From: Acidobacteriota bacterium
GTDB lineage: Bacteria > Acidobacteriota > Vicinamibacteria > Vicinamibacterales > UBA2999
Length of the DNA: 64,000 nucleotides
Assembly: GCA_021730945.1 (NCBI GenBank)
Contig: JAKFYH010000022.1
Coordinates: forward strand, 1-64,000
Reading direction: 5' to 3'
A program made the translations under genes and the position numbers. Every line of letters begins with the position of its first letter. Position 1 is the first letter of the stretch. The notes under the pieces were generated by a model. The model had not been told where the DNA came from. It saw nothing but the letters and a program-made list of their open reading frames with translations, and did not search any database. This document shows positions 1-8,130 of this stretch, piece after piece.

Positions 1-50
1 CGGTCGCCGGCCGGGAGTTTGAGCAACTCGGAAAGAGGGCTCGTTGGCAT
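1..50 (-). CDS. 5' end of a third integron cassette gene, probable addiction-module (RelB/stabilisation-type) protein; truncated by window edge
   Basis: ATG at 50 on minus strand just past the second attC; translation MPTSPLSELLKLPAGD(R) resembles the N-terminus (xELLKLPxxDR) of putative addiction module components; only 16 codons visible. Confidence 0.4.
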   Translation of the reverse strand, partial: MPTSPLSELLKLPAGD

Positions 51-119
51 AACCGGATGGTCTCACGCTCGGCCGTGTTTCGGCAAACGCCTGGGCTTTT
101 GGTTTCGAACCGTTCAGCG

Positions 120-194
120 GTCTAACGGCCAGGCTTCAGCCGCGGCGGCGTCATCGTCACCCTCGCCGCCGTCGGCTGCAAGCCATGGTTGGGC
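120..194 (-). other. attC recombination site (cassette 2)
   Basis: Imperfect inverted repeat bounded by RYYYAAC (GTCTAAC, 120-126) and GTTRRRY (GTTGGGC, 188-194); arms CTTCAGCCGCGGCGGCG / CGCCGCCGTCGGCTGCAAG with one unpaired G, typical of attC. Confidence 0.8.
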
Positions 195-243
195 CGCTGG
201 TTAGTTCTACTCCCGCCGAGACTTGGTCGCGACAACTGCACCG

Positions 244-666
244 TTACCTCGGAGTCACGGGCCACGTCTTCTTGGTTGCTACCACGCCTGCCCGGAGGAT
301 CTGCTCGAGTACCACGATGTCGACGTCCGCGAGTTTGTTGATGTGCAGACATCCTCTGAGTCCGCCCTTGTGCTTGCCAAGTTTCTGCAAGAGGTCCGCC
401 TTGCCAGGGAAGCCAAAGACGTAAAACACCAAGTTCGCCTTGCGTGGACTGAAGCCGACGACACAACTCGTACCCGAATGTCCCGTCTCGTAGGTGTAGT
501 GATAAGTACCGAAACCAACGATGGTCGGGCCCCACATCTTCGCTTTCCAGCCGGTGATCTTCTCAAAGAGTTTCAGGAGCACTTTAGCGTCCTCCCGGCG
601 AGTCTCGTTCTCGACTCCGGAGAGGAAGCTACTAACGCTCGCCGTCGTCAGCTTGGTCTTGGCCAT
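244..666 (-). CDS. DUF1801 domain protein, integron cassette gene
   Basis: MAKTKLTTASVSSFL...GFSPRKANLVFYVFG...CLHINKLADVD; DUF1801-like; followed on minus strand by attC at 194-120. Confidence 0.75.
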   Translation of the reverse strand: MAKTKLTTASVSSFLSGVENETRREDAKVLLKLFEKITGWKAKMWGPTIVGFGTYHYTYETGHSGTSCVVGFSPRKANLVFYVFGFPGKADLLQKLGKHKGGLRGCLHINKLADVDIVVLEQILRAGVVATKKTWPVTPR

Positions 667-723
667 GTCGGTTGATGTATCTCTGGTCTTAGGGGTAATG
701 AAATAGCGACACGCGTCCTGACG

Positions 724-783
724 GCCCAACGGTTCGGTTCAGCGGCGGCGCGTGTCGCCGTCCGCTGCAACCGATTGTTGGGC
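724..783 (-). other. attC recombination site (cassette 1)
   Basis: GCCCAAC (724-730) ... GTTGGGC (777-783) bounding imperfect palindrome GGTTCGGTTCAGCGGCGGCG / CGCCGTCCGCTGCAACCGATT with an extrahelical G. Confidence 0.87.
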
Positions 784-1332
784 AGCCAGCGCTGCTGCCC
801 CGAAACGGTGGTCAGGATCTGTCGAGCGTGCGACCTGCGCCGAGGCCCAACGATCGTACGGTGTCCGTCCCGTCGCGAACATGGCGACGAGCCACCACAC
901 GGGACCGACCAACGCGACAGCCGCAGGTCCCCAAGCCCATGGCGGGAACCCTCCTTCACCCGAAAACGTCGCCTGCTGGGCCAAGGTGTGGCCGCATTCC
1001 CATGGCACGAACTTGACAGCGTTTCGAAGGAGCGCGGATCGCAATGAAAGACGCTCTCCGGTTTCTGTCGACACGACCAGTCCAAGAACTCGCTTGCCGA
1101 GCGATGCCCGCAACGTCGAGCTTTCGCAGAGCGCAAAATAAAGTGTGACCGGTCCAGTCATCGTCAGAAGGCCGATGGCTTGCGCCGTCCAGGGATTCTC
1201 CGGCCGCGGGGGGTTGCCATTGGTTGCAATCATCACCGCGGCGAAGAGCATGCCGCCCCAGAGAACCACGACCAACCAATCCAGCGCGAAGGCCAAGGAA
1301 CGGCGCACAGCAATGGTTCGTTCGTTTTTCAT
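739..1332 (-). CDS. RDD family membrane protein, integron cassette gene (ORF open to 1389)
   Basis: MKNERTIAVRRSLAFALDWLVVVLWGGMLF...SLGKRVLGLVVSTETGERLSLRSALLRNAVKFVPW; RDD pattern; C-terminus and TGA stop lie inside attC, as is typical of cassette genes. Confidence 0.8.
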   Translation of the reverse strand: MKNERTIAVRRSLAFALDWLVVVLWGGMLFAAVMIATNGNPPRPENPWTAQAIGLLTMTGPVTLYFALCESSTLRASLGKRVLGLVVSTETGERLSLRSALLRNAVKFVPWECGHTLAQQATFSGEGGFPPWAWGPAAVALVGPVWWLVAMFATGRTPYDRWASAQVARSTDPDHRFGAAALAAQQSVAADGDTRRR

Positions 1333-1359
1333 AGATGATCGTGAAGCATGGAACGGTCT

Positions 1360-1366
1360 GCCCAAC
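1360..1366 (-). promoter_or_regulatory. Candidate attI x cassette-1 junction core site (GTTGGGC on minus strand)
   Basis: Match to GTTRRRY noticed upstream of the RDD gene between intI and attC1; attI not otherwise defined. Confidence 0.45.
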
Positions 1367-1413
1367 AAGTAGTCGGCAGAACTACCCATTCCTCCGCCAA
1401 CCCTGACGAGCGG

Positions 1414-1442
1414 AGTCTAGTGCCCTGGCGAGTTGCCGTCAA
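1414..1442 (-). promoter_or_regulatory. Candidate cassette promoter Pc (TTGACG-N17-TAGACT)
   Basis: Read on minus strand; lies between intI stop and first cassette and points into the cassette array; resembles strong class 1 Pc (TTGACA-N17-TAAACT). Confidence 0.5.
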
Positions 1443-1558
1443 ACACCTGGCAAGCCTTACCAACCACTCACCTTGGCGGTAACCCGCCCCCTTGGCTTGA
1501 AGCAGATAGGCTGATCGGCATATTTCGATAGATTGACGATGGAGCGCGGCCTAGTCTG

Positions 1559-2557
1559 CTACTCTCGCCCGCCGTGTCCACCCTGGTCCAACGGACTCCG
1601 GACTCCACGGCCGCCCTGATTCAACACATGGGTATAGATCATCGTCGTGCTCACATCACGATGACCGAGCAGCTCCTGGATCGTGCGAATGTCATACCCC
1701 GACTCCAGCAAGTGCGTCGCGAATGAATGCCGCAGGGTATGACAGGTTGCTGGCCTCGCAATCCCGGCGACCCGCGCCGCCTCCTTGACCGCCCGCTGGA
1801 CCACCGACTCGTGCAGGTGGTGCCGCCGCTTCTCCCCGGATACCGCATCCACGTAGTGCCGGGTGGCGCGAAACACCCACTGCCACGGCCACTCGAATGG
1901 CGCATTGGGGTACTTCGACCGCAGGTCGCCCGGCAGCGCCACACCGCCGCATCCCGCCGCCAGATCATCAGCGTGTTGCGCCTTCATCACCCGCAAGTGG
2001 TCCTCAAGCGGCCGGCGCAACCTGTCCGGAAGCATCGTGACCCGGTCCTTGCCCCCCTTGCCGTCGCGCACCACCAGCTCGCGGCGATCGAAATTGAGAT
2101 CCTTGACCCGCAGCTCAACGCACTCCTGCAGCCGCAGCCCCGCGCCGTACATCAGCGAGGCCATGATCCAGACGGGGCCATGCAAGCGGGCCAGCACCGC
2201 AGACACCTCCGACCGCGACAGCACGACCGGCAGCCGGACCGGCCGTTGCGCCCGGACAATCGTGTTCATCCATGGCAGCTGCCGGCCGAGCACCGCCGAG
2301 TACAGAAACAACACAGCGCTAAGCGCCTGGTTCTGCGTGGAGGCACTGGACCCCCTGGCGACCGCGAGATCCGATAGAAACGCCGTGACCTCGGCCTCAC
2401 CCATCTCCCTCGGATGACGCTTGCCGTGGAACAGGATGAATCGCTTGATCCACGAGATGCAGGCTTCCTCGGTCTTCGAACTGTAATGACGAAGCCGGAT
2501 GGCGGCCCTGACCTGATCCAGCAGTCGCGGGGCACTTGTCGACGATGGGGCTGACAT
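1559..2557 (-). CDS. intI: Integron integrase (IntI-type tyrosine recombinase)
   Basis: [20 protein letters not shown]; IntI-specific insertion [101 protein letters not shown]. Confidence 0.96.
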   Translation of the reverse strand: MSAPSSTSAPRLLDQVRAAIRLRHYSSKTEEACISWIKRFILFHGKRHPREMGEAEVTAFLSDLAVARGSSASTQNQALSAVLFLYSAVLGRQLPWMNTIVRAQRPVRLPVVLSRSEVSAVLARLHGPVWIMASLMYGAGLRLQECVELRVKDLNFDRRELVVRDGKGGKDRVTMLPDRLRRPLEDHLRVMKAQHADDLAAGCGGVALPGDLRSKYPNAPFEWPWQWVFRATRHYVDAVSGEKRRHHLHESVVQRAVKEAARVAGIARPATCHTLRHSFATHLLESGYDIRTIQELLGHRDVSTTMIYTHVLNQGGRGVRSPLDQGGHGGRE

Positions 2558-2572
2558 GCCGACGACCCTGCG

Positions 2573-2610
2573 AATCGCGTGCCGTCACGTCCCAGCAGGA
2601 GGCACGCGAT
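2573..2610. repeat. 10-bp perfect inverted repeat upstream of intI
   Basis: ATCGCGTGCC (2573-2582) ... GGCACGCGAT (2601-2610), 16 bp upstream of the intI start. Confidence 0.6.
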
Positions 2611-2629
2611 CCAGCCCGCCGGTAGATCG

Positions 2630-2672
2630 CAGAATCTGCGGCGTCGGTAGCGCGAGACGCCGGCAGATTCTG
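2630..2672 (-). terminator. Strong hairpin immediately after the MBL gene stop (possible terminator, no U-tract)
   Basis: CAGAATCTGC-GGCGTC (2630-2645), loop GGTAGCGCGA, GACGCCGGCAGATTCTG (2656-2672). Confidence 0.5.
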
Positions 2673-3458
2673 CTAGGGGGTCACCACCCAGGATGGTCCT
2701 TCACGCCTCGCCCTCTCCTCGCCTTCGAGCTTCACCAAGTGCGCCAGCACGCTCTCGCGGGCCATGGGCTGCAGCGCCGGTGCCAGATTCCTGTAGATGC
2801 GATCGGTGATCGCCGCCACCGTCGCCAGGCGGTCCGCGAGGGCCGCCAGCACCTGCTCCTCGCGCTGACGCCGATGATCAAGGTAGTGTTCGATGAGCGC
2901 CAGCGGCTCCTCAATCACCGGCCCATGCGCCGGCCACGCACGCGCTGGCGAGAGTTGCCGGAGGCGCTCGAGCGAAGCCAAGTAGCCGGCCAGGCTGCCA
3001 CCGGATGAAGCGGGAATAAACACCGTGGTTCCCAACTGAAGCAAATCGCCGACGAACACCGTCGCCGTATCCTCGTGCCACAGCGCAATGTGGTCCGGTG
3101 AGTGACCCGGCGTGTGCAGGATCACCAGCGGTCCTGCGCCGGTCGGAACCGGCTCGTTGTCGGCGAGCGGCTGCCAGGCCACCTCGCCATCGCGCCCGGG
3201 CCACGGCACCTTGCTCAACGTCGCCGACGGCCAGCGGGCACGGATCGCCGGCGCGCCAGCGGCATGATCGGAGTGTGCGTGGGTCACGATCACGTCGGCC
3301 GGGCCCGCCGGCACAGCCGCGCCGATGGCATCGAGATGGACATCGTGGCCGACACCAGCATCGATCAACAGCGGCCGATCGCCTGGAATCAGGTAGGTCC
3401 AGTTGCCGTCGCCGGTGTAGGGACCGGGATTACCCGCGTGCAGCAGGATGGGTTTCAT
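2673..3458 (-). CDS. MBL-fold metallo-hydrolase
   Basis: VTHAHSDHAAG (HxHxDH), LHTPGHSPDHIALW, FVGDLL, AWPAHGPVI. Confidence 0.88.
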   Translation of the reverse strand: MKPILLHAGNPGPYTGDGNWTYLIPGDRPLLIDAGVGHDVHLDAIGAAVPAGPADVIVTHAHSDHAAGAPAIRARWPSATLSKVPWPGRDGEVAWQPLADNEPVPTGAGPLVILHTPGHSPDHIALWHEDTATVFVGDLLQLGTTVFIPASSGGSLAGYLASLERLRQLSPARAWPAHGPVIEEPLALIEHYLDHRRQREEQVLAALADRLATVAAITDRIYRNLAPALQPMARESVLAHLVKLEGEERARREGPSWVVTP

Positions 3459-4605
3459 GGCGCAGGCGCGACAGCCCGACAAACGACACCGCAAACGCGA
3501 TCAGCATGAACCCCGACGCGCTGACGTACGGGGTGGTCATGCCATAGGCATCATAAAGATACCCGCCCCAGGCCGGGCCAATCACCCGGCCCAGGCTCGA
3601 CAGCGACGAGGCCAGGCCGAGAATGCCGCCCTGGTCGTTGGGGTCCGACAGCCGCGACACCATCGAGGTGAGCGATGGGTTGTTGAAGCCCATGCCGAGC
3701 GCGAGCACGCCGAGCGCCACCAGCAAGGTCGGCACGCTCCAGGCAAAAGGCACCAGGCCAATGCCCAGGGCGATGCAGAAGATCGCGATCGGGATCAACC
3801 GTGGCTCGCCGATCCGCTTCACGACCTGGTGCACCAGTCCACCCTGGACCACCGCCAACACCAGGCCGATGAAGGCAAACAGGAACCCAATCGAAGTTGA
3901 AGTGAAGCCGTATCGCGCCTCGCTGAACAGCGCGAAGGTCGCCTCGAAACTGGAGAACGCCGCCGTGACCAGGAAATAGAGCACCAGCAGCAACACCAGC
4001 GACGGCCTGGCCAGGGCGTGCCTGAACGCCTCAATCCGCCCCAGGCTCCTGGTGGCGGTCGAGACCGTGCGCGACTCGGGCAGCAGGAACCAGGCGCCGA
4101 TGAAGTTGGCCAGGCACAGTGCCGACGCGAACCACATGGGCGCTTCGGCGCCAAACCGGCTCAGCAGGCCGCCAATCGCCGGTCCAAAGATAAAGCCGAG
4201 CCCGAACGCCGCGCCCACCATGCCCATGCCGCGCGCGCGGTTCTCCGGCGTCGTCACATCGGCAATATAGGCCTGCGCGGTCGGGATGTTGGCGCCGGCA
4301 ATGCCGCCGATGATGCGGGCCAGGAAGATCAACGGCAGCGACGTGGCCAGCGCCAACGCCAGGTACGACAGGCACGACCCCATCAACCCCAGCAGGATGA
4401 TCGGCTTGCGCCCAATCTTGTCGGACCACCGGCCCCAGATCGGTGAGAACACGAACTGCATCAGCGAGAAACTGGTGCTCAACAGGCCCACCGCCAACGC
4501 CGACGCACCATACGACTCGGCATAGAACGGCAGCAACGGAATGATGATGCCGAAACCCAGCAGGTCGATGAAGACGGTGACGAAGATGATGACGAGAGGG
4601 GACAT
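3430..4605 (-). CDS. MFS transporter (TetA-like drug:H+ antiporter family)
   Basis: Twelve hydrophobic segments; GRWSDKIGRKPIILLG motif A; FIFGPAIGG. Confidence 0.85.
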   Translation of the reverse strand: MSPLVIIFVTVFIDLLGFGIIIPLLPFYAESYGASALAVGLLSTSFSLMQFVFSPIWGRWSDKIGRKPIILLGLMGSCLSYLALALATSLPLIFLARIIGGIAGANIPTAQAYIADVTTPENRARGMGMVGAAFGLGFIFGPAIGGLLSRFGAEAPMWFASALCLANFIGAWFLLPESRTVSTATRSLGRIEAFRHALARPSLVLLLVLYFLVTAAFSSFEATFALFSEARYGFTSTSIGFLFAFIGLVLAVVQGGLVHQVVKRIGEPRLIPIAIFCIALGIGLVPFAWSVPTLLVALGVLALGMGFNNPSLTSMVSRLSDPNDQGGILGLASSLSSLGRVIGPAWGGYLYDAYGMTTPYVSASGFMLIAFAVSFVGLSRLRHETHPAARG

Positions 4606-4610
4606 TAAGT

Positions 4611-4662
4611 AGGTGCTTGGGTGCTTGGGTGCTCAGGTGCTCAGGTGCTCGGGTGCTTAAGT
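4611..4662. repeat. Short tandem repeat array (GGTGCTTGG/GGTGCTCAG-like 9-mers)
   Basis: gtaggtgcttgggtgcttgggtgctcaggtgctcaggtgctcgggtgcttaagtgct. Confidence 0.8.
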
Positions 4663-5345
4663 GCTGGCCGGCGGCTGTGAAGCCAGAACGACAACAGAAA
4701 ATAGTAGACCGGAAACACCAGCGACAGCAGCATCCAGGGGCCGTCGGTGGCCGGCAGGCGCCACACCATCACCAGGAACAACGCGGCCCAGCTCGCTCCC
4801 AGGACCAGCGTCGGCACTTTCAGCGTTGCCGTCCGCGAGGGATACACGTAGCGGACCGGCACGAACACCAGCACCGCCAGGCTCACCAGCACGACGGCGT
4901 TCACCGCCGGGCTCAGCTGCCACAGATAGAGATAGACCACGACGATGTTCCAGTACGAGGGGAAGCCGGTGAAAAAATGATCGTCGGTCTTGACCTTGGC
5001 GTCGACGCGGGCGAACCCGTAGGCGCTCGACAACAACATCGCCGCGCACACCGCAAATGGCGCCAGCACCAGCCTGGCCTGCCACACAATCAGCACGGGC
5101 ACGAACACGTAGGTCAGGTAGTCGACGATGTCGTCGAGGCGGGCGCCGTCGAACTCGGGCAGCCGCTCCTTGACCTTGAGGGCGCGCGCCAGCACGCCGT
5201 CGGTGGCATCGACCAACGTTGCGATCATCAGATAGATGAACGCGGAGCGGAAATCGTGGGCGAAGGTCACGCCGGTGGCGAGTAACGCAATCACGGCCCC
5301 GGAGGCGGTGTAGGCGTGCGCGACCCACGGCAGGATCGGCGCCAC
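4641..5345 (-). CDS. CDP-alcohol phosphatidyltransferase, phosphatidylcholine-synthase-like
   Basis: WVAHAYTASGAVIALLA...LVDATDGVLARALKVKERLPEFDGARLDDIVDYLTYVFVP...KTDDHFFTGFPSYWNIVVVYLY; Pcs-like; GTG start at 5345 inferred. Confidence 0.8.
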   Translation of the reverse strand: MAPILPWVAHAYTASGAVIALLATGVTFAHDFRSAFIYLMIATLVDATDGVLARALKVKERLPEFDGARLDDIVDYLTYVFVPVLIVWQARLVLAPFAVCAAMLLSSAYGFARVDAKVKTDDHFFTGFPSYWNIVVVYLYLWQLSPAVNAVVLVSLAVLVFVPVRYVYPSRTATLKVPTLVLGASWAALFLVMVWRLPATDGPWMLLSLVFPVYYFLLSFWLHSRRPALKHPST

Positions 5346-5346
5346 G

Positions 5347-6894
5347 TCAGAGTCGGCGTTCAGCGTTCGGGAACGAATTCCACACCGGGACGCCGCAGAA
5401 ATGCGTGCCCTCGGTGCATCGCGGCGACACCACCTGGTTGCGCAGCACGCAGGGCGGACCCAGGTGCCGGCCAAGCTGGGGGTGAATCGCCTTGACCTGG
5501 CTGATCTCGTCCATCGACGCGAGGTAGATCTCCTCCTGCGCGTTGAAGCAGGTGCGCAGCGTCCACTTGTGCTGCAGCGCGATGAACGATCCCGACTCCA
5601 CCAGACGCAGTGCCTTGGAATTGGGCACGACGTAGAGGGCGTACTCCAGGGGAACGCCGAGGGCCAGCAGCTTGTTCTTCGCCGTCCAGGCGTCGGCCAT
5701 GGCCTGCTCGTAGACGGCGAGCGCCGCCGGATTCTGGCGGATCAGGCGGGGGGTGATGTAGTCGGGCGCCGAAGTATCGGCCAGTGTCATCATCGGCCGC
5801 GAGGCCGGCACCATGCGGTGGCGCTGGTCCTGTGAATCGGCGGTGTGACTCAGCTTCTTCTCAAACACGTAGCTGGCGTGGTTGAGCGTGCGCATCATCG
5901 GCGAGTGATACGCCACGTCGAGCATGTCCACGCGATAGGGATTGCGCGCCGGGTTCATCACCCGGTCGATCGCCTCTTCATCGCCCATCTCCACGGTGGT
6001 GATGCCGAAGGTGGCGCGCACGGCATCGGCCACCACGCGCTCGGCACCGGCCGACCAGTCGCGCAGGCGCGAGACCCGGCCCTGCAGCCGGCGATCGAAC
6101 TCGGCGGCAAAGGCGTCGCCCGACGCGCGGGTGTTCGGGAACTGCAGCTCCGGCATCGACTCGCGCGCCAGGGTGTCGAGGCCAATCTTCTCGAAGAACA
6201 TCGGGTCGACCTCCTTGACCAGGTCAACCATCGCGCCGATCACCATGGCGGCTTCGTAGGGCACGTCGCCGGCATTCAGCATGCGATACAGCCGGTGCAG
6301 CACGATGCCCGAGACGGTGTGTACCATCGAGGTGAAGGCGCCGATCGGAATGACGTAGCGAGCGGTTTCGATCGACTTCTTCTCAGCTTCGCGCTCGACC
6401 GCCTTGAGCCGCGCCGCCGAATTGGTCGGACGGACGTAGCGCAGTTGCTTCAGGATTGCCCAGGCGTCGTCTTTGAGCAGGGCCGAGAGGGTCGCGTAGG
6501 CGTCCCATGCCTTGAGTACGGCCTGCTCGTAGACATCCAGCGCTTCGCCGGTGATCGGCGGCACGAAGGCGCGCGGTTCGTTGAGCTTGACGTAGCGTTG
6601 GCTGGACTGCTCGGAGTTGTAGAACGGATACGAGTGCAGGACGCTCCATACCAGCTGGCGCGAGATGTTTTCGAGGCCGAACTCGAAATGGGCGTGCTGG
6701 AAGACCGTGTGGTGGCCGCCTTCGAAGGTCAGCGGCCCAATCGAGTCGCGTTGCTTGTCGGTGATCTCGCTGCGCTCGATGACGCGCGGCGAGTAACAGG
6801 TGCGGGCGGCGGCAATCGCCCCGTCGTACGGCACGGCGGGCGACGACAGCAGCGTGACTTTGGGCGGCGCGGTGGCGAGGGCGGCGGTCTGCAT
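5347..6894 (-). CDS. thyX: Double-length ThyX-family (FAD-dependent thymidylate synthase-like) protein
   Basis: N-half HHTVFQHAHFEF...ISRQLVWSVLHSYPFYNSEQSSQRYVKL; C-half HASYVFEKKLSHTADSQDQRHRMVPASRP. Confidence 0.75.
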   Translation of the reverse strand: MQTAALATAPPKVTLLSSPAVPYDGAIAAARTCYSPRVIERSEITDKQRDSIGPLTFEGGHHTVFQHAHFEFGLENISRQLVWSVLHSYPFYNSEQSSQRYVKLNEPRAFVPPITGEALDVYEQAVLKAWDAYATLSALLKDDAWAILKQLRYVRPTNSAARLKAVEREAEKKSIETARYVIPIGAFTSMVHTVSGIVLHRLYRMLNAGDVPYEAAMVIGAMVDLVKEVDPMFFEKIGLDTLARESMPELQFPNTRASGDAFAAEFDRRLQGRVSRLRDWSAGAERVVADAVRATFGITTVEMGDEEAIDRVMNPARNPYRVDMLDVAYHSPMMRTLNHASYVFEKKLSHTADSQDQRHRMVPASRPMMTLADTSAPDYITPRLIRQNPAALAVYEQAMADAWTAKNKLLALGVPLEYALYVVPNSKALRLVESGSFIALQHKWTLRTCFNAQEEIYLASMDEISQVKAIHPQLGRHLGPPCVLRNQVVSPRCTEGTHFCGVPVWNSFPNAERRL

Positions 6895-7045
6895 GGAAAA
6901 TGGCAGTCCGCCATGGCGCCTGGTGCCAAGGGCGGAATGCACGCAATTATACGCGTTCGCGCGCGGCGGCCGGCGGCCGAGCTAGTGGTAATATCCGGCT
7001 GGCTCCGCCGGGATGCGCTTGGCGGACACAACCTAAGGAATCACC

Positions 7046-7441
7046 ATGGCACGCCTGATTGGAACCGTCGCATTGGCGCTCCTGCTTTCACCCCTCGCGG
7101 CCTCAGCCCAGCTCGCCCCGGCCGACGCCGGCAGCTTCATGGGCATGTGGGCGCTGACGCTCGACGGCCCCCAGGGCGCGTTTGAGCAGGCCCTGACGTT
7201 GAAGGACGAGTCGGGCAAAGTGGTCGGCGAAATGAGCAATGAAATGCAGCCCGAAGTTCAGAAGGTGACCGACATCTCGAAGGACAAGGACAGCCTGGTC
7301 CTGAAGTTCGCCGGCAACTTCCAGGGCAACCCGTTCGACGCGATGATCACCATGACGCCGGACGGCACCGACAAGGTGAAGGTGTCGTTCGACATCAACG
7401 GCGGCCAGTTCTCGATGAGCGGCACCGGCATCAAGAAATAA
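7046..7441 (+). CDS. Secreted hypothetical protein
   Basis: Signal peptide MARLIGTVALALLLSPLAASA; aaggaatcacc upstream of ATG. Confidence 0.65.
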   Translation: MARLIGTVALALLLSPLAASAQLAPADAGSFMGMWALTLDGPQGAFEQALTLKDESGKVVGEMSNEMQPEVQKVTDISKDKDSLVLKFAGNFQGNPFDAMITMTPDGTDKVKVSFDINGGQFSMSGTGIKK

Positions 7442-7452
7442 GAGGCGCGCCT

Positions 7453-7557
7453 CCCGGCGGGAGGGCACTCCTTGTCGGGAGAGCACCCCTTGTCGGGAGG
7501 GCACCCCTTGTCGGGAGGGCACTCCTTGTCGGGAGGGTGCTCCTTGTCGGGAAGGTT
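7453..7557. repeat. 18-bp tandem repeat array, consensus CTTGTCGGGAGGGCACTC
   Basis: About 5 near-identical copies; array abuts the def stop codon. Confidence 0.88.
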
Positions 7558-8106
7558 CTAGTCGTCGTCCTCGTCGTCGTCCTTGTCTCGGCGCGCGTGG
7601 TAGCGCGAGTACTCCTCGAGATAGGTGAGCGACTCCAGCGACTTCATCCGGTCGAAGAACAGCACGCCGTCGAGGTGGTCTGACTCGTGCTGGACGACGC
7701 GGGCCGGGAAATCCTTCAGTTCCAGTTCGAACCGTTTGGCGGTGCGGTCGAGGGCCGAGATCCTGATGTGCTGGGCCCTCGGCACGCGGCCGCGCACATC
7801 GGGGATGCTGAGGCACCCCTCCCACCCTTCAACCTTGAGGTCGCCGACCACGGTGATCTCGGGGTTGATGAACACGGTGGCATCGCCCTCGCCCTGGCCG
7901 TCGGCGTCGAGCATGGCGACAAAAATCCTCAGGCTTTCGTGCACCTGTGGCGCCGCGAGGCCGACGCCCGAATACTCGAACATGGTGTCGATCAAGCTGT
8001 CGATGAACTCCTGCACGGCAGGCTGCTTGACCTCGAGCTTGTCGACGGTCCGGGCCTTGGCGCGCAGGACGGGGTGGCCCATCCGGGCGACTTTCAGGAT
8101 CGACAT
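7558..8106 (-). CDS. def: Peptide deformylase
   Basis: GVGLAAPQ, EGCLSIP, QHESDHLDGVLF motifs; acidic C-terminal tail. Confidence 0.95.
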   Translation of the reverse strand: MSILKVARMGHPVLRAKARTVDKLEVKQPAVQEFIDSLIDTMFEYSGVGLAAPQVHESLRIFVAMLDADGQGEGDATVFINPEITVVGDLKVEGWEGCLSIPDVRGRVPRAQHIRISALDRTAKRFELELKDFPARVVQHESDHLDGVLFFDRMKSLESLTYLEEYSRYHARRDKDDDEDDD

Positions 8107-8130
8107 ACGAGAATTCTATACTGTTGGAAA

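Noticed and set aside
1559-2557. XerC/XerD or phage integrase
   Set aside because: The IntI-specific insertion between catalytic patches and adjacent attC sites favour integron integrase.
2630-2672. Third attC site
   Set aside because: Has an imperfect hairpin with one extra base but lacks the RYYYAAC/GTTRRRY core boxes at its ends.
2673-3458. Beta-lactamase resistance gene as an integron cassette
   Set aside because: MBL fold is of the general hydrolase type, lies on the non-cassette side of intI, and has no attC.
3430-4605. Tetracycline-resistance determinant
   Set aside because: TetA-like MFS family membership alone does not establish drug specificity; not reported as a resistance gene.
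5845-7185. 446-aa plus-strand ORF antisense to thyX
   Set aside because: Composition (RRxHxVDHRVDR type) is a shadow of the recognised thyX coding strand.
7453-7557. Possible CRISPR-like array
   Set aside because: Contiguous 18-bp tandem units without unique spacers; no cas genes in the window.
7103-7825. 240-aa minus ORF with SRQGVPSRQGV peptide repeats
   Set aside because: Out-of-frame read of def plus the 18-bp repeat array and antisense to the 7046 gene; the repeat peptides reflect the DNA array.
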